From positions 108,172 through 172,171 of the forward strand of contig NZ_JARPUS010000011.1 in the NCBI RefSeq assembly GCF_029537485.1: 64,000 nt of DNA. The letters run 5' to 3'. Below the pieces are notes generated by a model, which was not told where the DNA came from, made no database searches, and saw only the letters and a program-made list of their open reading frames with translations. A program made the translations under genes and the position numbers. Below, piece by piece: positions 58,027-64,000 of the stretch (position 1 is the stretch's first letter; each line of letters opens with the position of its first letter). The stretch comes from Pseudomonas sp. GOM6. GTDB lineage: Bacteria; Pseudomonadota; Gammaproteobacteria; Pseudomonadales; Pseudomonadaceae.

Positions 58027-58341
58027 TCAAGCGCCAACCGGCTTTTGGGTGGACTTGAAGACACGAATTTTCTTGCCGTCTTCGACTTTGAAACCAACGC
58101 GGTCAGCCTTGTTGGTTTCGCTGTTGAAAATGGCAACGTTAGAGACGTGCAGAGGCGCCTCTTTCTCGACGATACCGCCTTGAGCACCCAGCATCGGGTT
58201 CGGCTTGGTGTGGCGCTTCACCAGGTTGATCCCACCAACGACCAGACGGTCGTCAGCGAGAACCTTGAGCACCTTGCCACGCTTACCTTTGTCTTTGCCG
58301 GCGATCACGATGATCTCGTCGTCACGACGAATCTTTTGCAT
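58027..58341 (-). CDS. rplX: 50S ribosomal protein L24
   Basis: 104 residues ([24 protein letters not shown]-type loop [20 protein letters not shown]). Assembly-initiator protein; KOW motif at the start. Confidence 0.98.
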   Translation of the reverse strand: MQKIRRDDEIIVIAGKDKGKRGKVLKVLADDRLVVGGINLVKRHTKPNPMLGAQGGIVEKEAPLHVSNVAIFNSETNKADRVGFKVEDGKKIRVFKSTQKPVGA

Positions 58342-58353
58342 GACGGCTTCTCC

Positions 58354-58722
58354 TTACAGCACTTCGGGGGCGAGCGAGACGATCTTCATGAACTTCTCGG
58401 AACGAAGTTCACGAGTCACCGGCCCGAAGATACGGGTGCCGATCGGCTCTTGCTTGTTGTTCAGCAGAACAGCAGCGTTGCCATCGAAGCGGATGATCGA
58501 GCCATCAGCGCGGCGTACGCCGTGCTTGGTACGAACCACAACAGCGGTCATTACCTGGCCTTTCTTCACCTTGCCGCGCGGAATCGCTTCCTTCACGGTG
58601 ACCTTGATGATGTCGCCAATACCGGCATAACGACGGTGCGAACCACCCAGGACCTTGATGCACATAACGCGACGAGCACCGCTGTTGTCAGCGACGTCGA
58701 GCATGGATTGAGTCTGAATCAT
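58354..58722 (-). CDS. rplN: 50S ribosomal protein L14
   Basis: 122 residues ([40 protein letters not shown]). First gene of the spc operon in E. coli terms; only 22 bp separate it from rpsQ, so S10 and spc are not split here by an obvious promoter. Confidence 0.98.
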   Translation of the reverse strand: MIQTQSMLDVADNSGARRVMCIKVLGGSHRRYAGIGDIIKVTVKEAIPRGKVKKGQVMTAVVVRTKHGVRRADGSIIRFDGNAAVLLNNKQEPIGTRIFGPVTRELRSEKFMKIVSLAPEVL

Positions 58723-58744
58723 ATCTTTCTCCGACCCTTAGTCC

Positions 58745-59011
58745 TTAGACTTCCACGGCACGTTCGACGACTTCCACCAGGGACCAGTTCTTGGTCTTGG
58801 CCAGCGGACGGGTCTCACGAATAGTGACCTTGTCGCCGATCTTGCACTGGTTGGTCTCGTCGTGAGCGTGCAGCTTGGTCGAGCGCTTAACGTACTTACC
58901 GTAGATCGGGTGCTTAACGCGACGCTCGATCAGAACGGTGATGGTCTTGTCCATTTTGTCGCTGACGACACGGCCAGTCAGCGTGCGGACGGTTTTCTCA
59001 GCTTCAGCCAT
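58745..59011 (-). CDS. rpsQ: 30S ribosomal protein S17
   Basis: 88 residues from ATG 59011 ([39 protein letters not shown]). OB-fold primary 16S rRNA binder. Two bases after the rpmC stop; a GTG two codons upstream is not favoured. Confidence 0.97.
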   Translation of the reverse strand: MAEAEKTVRTLTGRVVSDKMDKTITVLIERRVKHPIYGKYVKRSTKLHAHDETNQCKIGDKVTIRETRPLAKTKNWSLVEVVERAVEV

Positions 59012-59013
59012 GA

Positions 59014-59205
59014 TCACTTACCTGCCTGCTGGTTGAGCACAGTTTTCACGCGAGCGATGTCGCGCTTCACTTGCGAGAGCAGGTGAGACTGCCCCAACTG
59101 ACCAGTGGCTTTCTGCATACGCAGATTGAACTGGTCACGCAGCAGACCGAGCAGTTGCTCGTTCAGCTGCTGAACCGATTTTTCACGGAGTTCATTCGCT
59201 TTCAT
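59014..59205 (-). CDS. rpmC: 50S ribosomal protein L29
   Basis: 63 residues, [20 protein letters not shown] ... LNQQAGK. The ATG overlaps the last base of the rplP stop (TGATG). Docking site for exit-tunnel factors with L23. Confidence 0.97.
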   Translation of the reverse strand: MKANELREKSVQQLNEQLLGLLRDQFNLRMQKATGQLGQSHLLSQVKRDIARVKTVLNQQAGK

Positions 59206-59618
59206 CACATCACCGTCCGCTTAACAAAAGAGGTGGCGAGCGGCAGCTTTGCAGCAGCCAGGGCGAAAGCCTCACGCGCCAGCGCTTCCGGAACACCTTC
59301 GATCTCGTAGAGCACTTTGCCCGGCTGGATCTGGGCTACCCAGTACTCCACGCCGCCCTTACCTTTACCCATACGAACTTCGAGGGGCTTTTTGGTAACT
59401 GGCTTGTCCGGGAACACACGGATCCAGATTTTACCGCCACGCTTTACGTGACGAGTCAGGGCACGACGGGCTGCTTCGATTTGGCGAGCAGTCAGACGAC
59501 CACGAGAAACAGCTTTCAGCGCGAACTCGCCGAAGCTGACCTTGCTACCGCGATGAGCCAGACCACGGTTGTGGCCAGTCATCTGCTTGCGGAATTTTGT
59601 ACGCTTAGGTTGCAGCAT
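59205..59618 (-). CDS. rplP: 50S ribosomal protein L16
   Basis: 137 residues ([40 protein letters not shown]). A-site tRNA region. Overlaps rpmC by one base. Confidence 0.98.
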   Translation of the reverse strand: MLQPKRTKFRKQMTGHNRGLAHRGSKVSFGEFALKAVSRGRLTARQIEAARRALTRHVKRGGKIWIRVFPDKPVTKKPLEVRMGKGKGGVEYWVAQIQPGKVLYEIEGVPEALAREAFALAAAKLPLATSFVKRTVM

Positions 59619-59630
59619 GTTGCGTACTCC

Positions 59631-60317
59631 TTACTTAGCAGCTTTCTTGCGCGGCGCCGGAGCGGCAGGCTTGGACTCTTCCAGCTGGCCACCGATGACC
59701 TCGCCCTTGAAGATCCACACCTTCACACCGATCACACCGTAAGTGGTGTGCGCCTCGTAGGTGGCGTAGTCGATATCGGCACGCAGGGTGTGCAGAGGCA
59801 CACGACCTTCGCGATACCACTCGGTACGGGCGATTTCCGCACCACCGAGACGACCACTCACCTGGATCTTGATGCCCTTGGCACCAATGCGCATGGCGTT
59901 CTGTACGGCGCGCTTCATGGCGCGACGGAACATAACGCGACGCTCCAGCTGCTGAGCAACGCTCTGCGCTACCAGCATACCGTCGAGCTCCGGCTTGCGG
60001 ATCTCTTCGATGTTGATGTGCACCGGCACACCCATTTGCTTGGTCAGGTCCTGACGCAGCTTCTCAACATCTTCACCTTTCTTGCCGATCACGATGCCGG
60101 GACGAGCGGTGTGGATGGTGATGCGTGCGGTTTGAGCCGGACGAGCGATGTCGATACGGCTAACGGACGCGCTTTTTAGTTTGTCCTGGAGATACTCACG
60201 AACCTGCAGGTCGGCCAGCAGATAATCAGCGTATTGACGCTTATCTGCGTACCAGACGGAGGTGTGCTCCTTGACGATTCCCAGGCGGATGCCAACGGGA
60301 TGTACTTTCTGACCCAT
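59631..60317 (-). CDS. rpsC: 30S ribosomal protein S3
   Basis: 228 residues from ATG 60317 ([20 protein letters not shown]). KH domain with [20 protein letters not shown] (GxxG loop), then the C-terminal domain [20 protein letters not shown] and a basic Ala/Lys tail. mRNA entry helicase centre with S4 and S5. An upstream extension into rplV was rejected. Confidence 0.98.
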   Translation of the reverse strand: MGQKVHPVGIRLGIVKEHTSVWYADKRQYADYLLADLQVREYLQDKLKSASVSRIDIARPAQTARITIHTARPGIVIGKKGEDVEKLRQDLTKQMGVPVHINIEEIRKPELDGMLVAQSVAQQLERRVMFRRAMKRAVQNAMRIGAKGIKIQVSGRLGGAEIARTEWYREGRVPLHTLRADIDYATYEAHTTYGVIGVKVWIFKGEVIGGQLEESKPAAPAPRKKAAK

Positions 60318-60330
60318 CTGATCGACTCCG

Positions 60331-60663
60331 TTACTTGTCCGCAACCTTGACAGTGATATGGCAAGACCGCTTGACGATGCGATCAGCGCGGCCTTTGGCA
60401 CGCGGCATGATGCGCTTAAGCGAACGCCCCTCGTTGACGAAAACGGTGCTGACCTTCAGGTCATCAACGTCTGCGCCTTCGTTGTGCTCGGCGTTGGCAA
60501 CGGCCGACTCCAGCACTTTCTTCATGATCTCGGCGGCTTTCTTCGAGCTGAAAGCCAGCAGGTTGAGCGCTTCGCCCACCTTCTTCCCGCGGATCTGGTC
60601 GGCGACCAAGCGGGCTTTCTGGGCGGAGATGCGAGCGCCCGACAACTTAGCGGCTACTTCCAT
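60331..60663 (-). CDS. rplV: 50S ribosomal protein L22
   Basis: 110 residues ([39 protein letters not shown]). The long beta hairpin reaches into the exit tunnel, where macrolide-resistance changes occur; no anomaly seen. Confidence 0.98.
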
Positions 60664-60676
60664 CGTTCCTTACCCC

Positions 60677-60952
60677 TTAACGCTTGGCTTTCTTGTCCGC
60701 CACGTGCCCACGATAAGTGCGGGTACCAGCGAACTCGCCGAGTTTGTGGCCGACCATGTCTTCGTTCACGAGGACCGGAACATGCTGACGACCGTTATGC
60801 ACAGCGATGGTCAGACCGACCATCTGCGGCAGAATGATGGAGCGACGCGACCAGGTTTTAACCGGCTTGCGATCGTTCTTTTCCACCGCCACTTCGACCT
60901 TCTTCAGTAGGTGAAGATCGATAAAAGGACCTTTTTTCAGAGAACGCGGCAC
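60677..60952 (-). CDS. rpsS: 30S ribosomal protein S19
   Basis: 91 residues ([40 protein letters not shown]). Head protein next to S13. Confidence 0.98.
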   Translation of the reverse strand: MPRSLKKGPFIDLHLLKKVEVAVEKNDRKPVKTWSRRSIILPQMVGLTIAVHNGRQHVPVLVNEDMVGHKLGEFAGTRTYRGHVADKKAKR

Positions 60953-60968
60953 TGTCGTATCCCTCTAA

Positions 60969-61790
60969 TTACTTGCGGCGACGAACGATCATGTTGTCGG
61001 TGCGCTTGTTGGAGCGAGTCTTCGCACCCTTGGTCGGGAAGCCCCACGGCGAAACCGGGTGACGACCACCAGAAGTACGACCCTCACCACCACCATGCGG
61101 GTGATCAACCGGGTTCATGGCAACACCACGAACGGTCGGACGAACACCACGCCAGCGCTTGGCACCGGCCTTGCCCAGAGAACGCAGGCTATGCTCGGAG
61201 TTGGAAACCTCACCCAGAGTCGCACGGCACTCGGCCAGGACTTTGCGCATCTCGCCGGAACGCAGACGCAGAGTGACGTAGGCACCTTCACGAGCTACCA
61301 GCTGAGCAGAAGCACCAGCGGAGCGAACCAGCTGAGCACCTTTACCCGGCTTCAGCTCGACACCATGAATGGTCGAACCAACCGGAATATTGCGCAGCGG
61401 CAGGCTGTTGCCGACTTTGATCGGAGCAGCGGAACCGGATACCAGCTGATCGCCAGCGCTCACGCCTTTCGGCGCGATGATGTAGCGACGCTCACCGTCA
61501 GCATATTTCAGCAGAGCGATGTGGGCAGTACGGTTCGGATCGTATTCCACGCGCTCAACGATGGCAGGAATGCCATCCTTGTTGCGACGGAAGTCGACCA
61601 GACGGTAATGCTGCTTGTGGCCACCGCCGATGTGGCGAGTGGTGATACGACCGTTGTTGTTACGGCCGCCAGACTTCGACTTCTTCTCGAGCAGCGGAGC
61701 ATGAGGAGCGCCTTTGTGCAGCTCCTGATTGACCACTTTGACCACGAAACGACGGCCAGCGGAAGTCGGTTTGCATTTAACGATTGCCAT
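60969..61790 (-). CDS. rplB: 50S ribosomal protein L2
   Basis: 273 residues. Conserved C-terminal [20 protein letters not shown] motif near the peptidyl transferase centre is intact, with the functionally critical His. Confidence 0.98.
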   Translation of the reverse strand: MAIVKCKPTSAGRRFVVKVVNQELHKGAPHAPLLEKKSKSGGRNNNGRITTRHIGGGHKQHYRLVDFRRNKDGIPAIVERVEYDPNRTAHIALLKYADGERRYIIAPKGVSAGDQLVSGSAAPIKVGNSLPLRNIPVGSTIHGVELKPGKGAQLVRSAGASAQLVAREGAYVTLRLRSGEMRKVLAECRATLGEVSNSEHSLRSLGKAGAKRWRGVRPTVRGVAMNPVDHPHGGGEGRTSGGRHPVSPWGFPTKGAKTRSNKRTDNMIVRRRK

Positions 61791-61804
61791 GATGCGCCCC
61801 TACC

Positions 61805-62104
61805 TTACTCAGCACTGCTGGTGAAATCGAGATCCTGGCCCGGCTGAAGGGAGACGTACGCCTTCTTCCAGTCGTTACGCTTGCCCAGGCCACGAGCGGT
61901 ACGCTTGGTCTTGCCCTGTACATTGACAGTGCGGACCTCGTCCACTTTGACGCTGAACAGGCTTTCTACGGCCTTCTTGATTTCCAGCTTGGTTGCATCA
62001 ACGGCAACCTTGAAAACGAATTGGCTCTTACCATCTGCCAGCACGGAGGCTTTCTCGGAGATGTGCGGGCCAACCAGCACTTTGAATACGCGTTCCTGGT
62101 TCAT
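61805..62104 (-). CDS. rplW: 50S ribosomal protein L23
   Basis: 99 residues ([40 protein letters not shown]). Trigger factor and SRP docking site at the tunnel exit. ATGA overlap with the rplD stop. Confidence 0.98.
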   Translation of the reverse strand: MNQERVFKVLVGPHISEKASVLADGKSQFVFKVAVDATKLEIKKAVESLFSVKVDEVRTVNVQGKTKRTARGLGKRNDWKKAYVSLQPGQDLDFTSSAE

Positions 62105-62703
62105 GCCAGCAGCTCCTCGAATTTCTTCACGGCCGACACGGTAACCAGCACTTTGTCGAAGGCGATCAGGCTGACCGGATCGGAGCCTTGGACGTCGCGA
62201 ACGTCGACATGCGGCAGGTTGCGCGCAGCCAGGTACAGGTTCTGATCAACGGCTTCGGTAACGATCAGCACATCGCTCAGACCCATGCCGTCCAGCTTGC
62301 CCAGCAGAGCCTTGGTCTTCGGAGCTTCGACAGCGAAGTCTTCAACCACGACCAGACGATCCTGACGAACCAGCTCGGAGAGGATGGAGCGCAGAGCAGC
62401 GCGGTACATCTTCTTGTTCAGCTTCTGGCTGTGATCCTGAGTCTTGGCAGCGAAAGTTACGCCACCGCCACGCCAGATCGGGCCAACGCTGGAACCGGAA
62501 CGAGCACGACCAGTGCCCTTCTGACGCCACGGCTTTTTGCCACCACCGGTGACTTCGGCGCGAGTCTTCTGACCACGGGTACCCTGACGACCGCCAGCCA
62601 TGTAGGCGACGACAGCCTGGTGCACAAGAGTCTCATTGAACTCACCACCGAAAGTGCGCTCGCTGACTTCGATAGCCTGAGCGCCATTTACATTCAGTTG
62701 CAT
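62101..62703 (-). CDS. rplD: 50S ribosomal protein L4
   Basis: 200 residues ([27 protein letters not shown]-type tunnel loop [20 protein letters not shown]). In E. coli L4 represses the S10 operon through its leader RNA. Confidence 0.98.
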   Translation of the reverse strand: MQLNVNGAQAIEVSERTFGGEFNETLVHQAVVAYMAGGRQGTRGQKTRAEVTGGGKKPWRQKGTGRARSGSSVGPIWRGGGVTFAAKTQDHSQKLNKKMYRAALRSILSELVRQDRLVVVEDFAVEAPKTKALLGKLDGMGLSDVLIVTEAVDQNLYLAARNLPHVDVRDVQGSDPVSLIAFDKVLVTVSAVKKFEELLA

Positions 62704-62717
62704 CTCAGCTTCCCCTA

Positions 62718-63353
62718 TTAACCGCGAGCTTTGACAGCCGGACGCACCAGCACGTCGCCACCGGTAGCACCAGGAACGGCACCTTTTACCAGCAGCAGAT
62801 TACGCTCGGCGTCGACACGGACCACTTCGAGGGACTGCACGGTCACGCGCTCAGCGCCAAGATGACCGGACATTTTCTTGCCCTTGAATACACGGCCAGG
62901 AGTCTGGCACTGACCGATGGAGCCCGGAGCACGGTGGGAAACCGAGTTACCGTGGGTGTTGTCCTGACCACGGAAGTTCCAGCGCTTGATGGTACCGGCG
63001 TAGCCTTTACCCTTGGATTCGCCGGTGACATCCACCAGTTGACCCGCCTGGAACAGCTCGGCAGTCACTTGATCGCCAGCCTGGTACTCGCCTTCTTCCA
63101 GGCGGAATTCCCAGACGCCACGACCAGCAGCGACATTAGCCTTGGCGAAGTGACCCGCCTGAGCCTTGGTCACGCGGGAAGCACGACGCTCGCCCACGGT
63201 TACCTGCACAGCACGATAGCCATCGCTTTCTTCAGTTTTGAACTGGGTGACGCGATTCGGCTCGATCTCAATGACCGTGACCGGAATGGAGACACCTTCT
63301 TCGGTGAAAATACGGGTCATACCCGCTTTCCGACCGACTACACCAATAGTCAT
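62718..63353 (-). CDS. rplC: 50S ribosomal protein L3
   Basis: 211 residues from ATG 63353 ([40 protein letters not shown]). The GSIGQxxxPGR loop near the catalytic centre includes the Gln that is methylated by PrmB in E. coli. An upstream start was rejected; 83 bp separate it from rpsJ. Confidence 0.98.
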   Translation of the reverse strand: MTIGVVGRKAGMTRIFTEEGVSIPVTVIEIEPNRVTQFKTEESDGYRAVQVTVGERRASRVTKAQAGHFAKANVAAGRGVWEFRLEEGEYQAGDQVTAELFQAGQLVDVTGESKGKGYAGTIKRWNFRGQDNTHGNSVSHRAPGSIGQCQTPGRVFKGKKMSGHLGAERVTVQSLEVVRVDAERNLLLVKGAVPGATGGDVLVRPAVKARG

Positions 63354-63436
63354 GTTGTAAACCTCATGAGTGTACGGGGCTTTCACCCGCTATGGCCGCC
63401 CATTTCAGAGCGTTACACGACTAAAACCGCCAGGTT

Positions 63437-63748
63437 TTAGCCGAGGCTGATCTGCACTTCCACGCCTGCAGCAAGGTCGAGCTTCATCAGCGCGTCGACG
63501 GTTTTATCCGTCGGCTGGACGATGTCCAGAACACGCTTATGAGTGCGAATCTCGTACTGGTCGCGCGCGTCTTTGTTGACGTGCGGAGAAACCAGAACGG
63601 TGAAACGCTCCTTGCGAGTAGGCAGAGGAATAGGACCACGCACCTGAGCACCAGTACGTTTCGCGGTTTCCACGATTTCCTGGGTGGATTGATCGATCAG
63701 GCGATGGTCAAAAGCCTTCAACCGAATACGGATTTGTTGGTTTTGCAT
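63437..63748 (-). CDS. rpsJ: 30S ribosomal protein S10 (NusE)
   Basis: 103 residues from ATG 63748 ([20 protein letters not shown]). First gene of the S10 operon and, with NusB (encoded at 21660-22145), the NusE antitermination factor. Confidence 0.98.
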
Positions 63749-63813
63749 TTTGACCTCAGACTCTATCTCTGCTATCCCCAACGGACGGACTACGCCCGTT
63801 AAAAGGAGGCGTG

Positions 63814-63842
63814 ATTGTACGGATGCCCCCCGGGGGTGTCAA
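63814..63842 (-). promoter_or_regulatory. Sigma70 consensus promoter of the S10 operon
   Basis: On the minus strand: -35 TTGACA (perfect; 63842-63837), 17-base spacer, -10 TACAAT (63819-63814), then a GC-rich discriminator (CACGCCTCC). The spacer is the palindromic CCCCCGGGGGGCATCCG. A ~60-base leader precedes rpsJ. Confidence 0.85.
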
Positions 63843-63861
63843 CTTTTGATCAATAAAACAG

Positions 63862-63883
63862 AAAAGGCCCCGAAGGGCCTTTT
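63862..63883 (-). terminator. Intrinsic terminator after tuf
   Basis: AAAAGGCCC / GGGCCTTTT with loop TTCG (minus), followed by CTGTTTTATTG. It lies 20 bp after the tuf stop and ends just before the S10 promoter. Confidence 0.85.
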
Positions 63884-63902
63884 CCTTTACCGCGAAAGTC
63901 GA

Positions 63903-64000
63903 TTACTCGACGATCTTGGCAACCACGCCAGCACCAACGGTACGGCCGCCTTCGCGAATCGCGAAGCGCAGACCATCTTCCATGGCGATCGGCTTGATCA
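63903..64000 (-). CDS. tuf: Elongation factor Tu, 3' end (partial)
   Basis: Runs off the right edge. The visible 32 codons encode [20 protein letters not shown] and [11 protein letters not shown], the invariant EF-Tu C-terminus with a TAA stop. Only the last part of domain III is in the window; upstream genes (fusA etc.) are outside. Confidence 0.97.

Overview
The window is a 64 kb piece of a GC-rich gammaproteobacterial chromosome, most likely Pseudomonas in the broad sense. The reasons are protein similarity recognised by eye, the xseB-ispA-dxs and nrdR-ribD-ribC-ribBA-ribH-nusB-thiL-pgpA orders, an OprG/OprC pair of outer-membrane proteins, and a ribosomal protein superoperon placed beyond ssb-MFS-uvrA. 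Much of it is colinear with several separate P. aeruginosa blocks as I remember them. It is not P. aeruginosa itself: katG sits where I expect bfrA-katA, and an acyl-CoA carboxylase/hydrolase pair interrupts ispA-dxs. No tRNA, rRNA, phage, insertion sequence or CRISPR array was seen.

Layout. 1-5.2 kb: 3' end of parE, a phytase-like esterase, a membrane-anchored retropepsin and parC (topoisomerase IV). 5.4-7.0 kb: a PqiC-type lipoprotein and a TSUP permease. 7.1-14.5 kb: xseB, ispA, a single-chain acyl-CoA carboxylase, an epoxide-hydrolase-like protein and dxs. 14.6-17.7 kb: a cobalamin riboswitch with btuB, convergent with btuF. 18.1-26.7 kb (minus): nrdR, ribD, an FMN riboswitch, the riboflavin genes, nusB, thiL, pgpA, a periplasmic solute-binding protein, a second retropepsin and ribA. 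26.8-29.7 kb: a lipoprotein, a methyltransferase, a CnoX-like thioredoxin/TPR protein and a thioesterase. 29.8-33.1 kb: a probable zinc-starvation operon (His-rich ZrgA-like protein, ABC ATPase, FtsX-like permease, DUF3299) behind a Zur-like palindrome. 33.2-38.7 kb: oprG, two nucleotide-sugar-type NAD(P) enzymes, a decayed stretch, and the copper receptor oprC with a DUF2946 protein. 38.8-42.6 kb: a YiaW/YiaV-like pair, an SDR and a lipase-like hydrolase. 42.7-49.8 kb: ssb, a YajR-like MFS transporter, uvrA, katG. 50.0-64.0 kb (minus): tuf 3' end, then the S10, spc and alpha ribosomal operons down to rplQ.

The strongest non-coding observations are: strong sigma70-type promoters embedded in the ribosomal cluster (before rpsJ, before rpsH, before rpsM), two of them behind terminator-like hairpins; a 126-bp nested inverted-repeat element between ribBA and ribH; a 97-bp nested palindrome that supplies the stop codon of a methyltransferase; a 19-bp hairpin plus an Anr-type box before oprG; and the two riboswitches. 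I found no clear evidence for a wholly new multigene system. The ispA-dxs insertion and the unexplained structured elements are the best candidates for follow-up.
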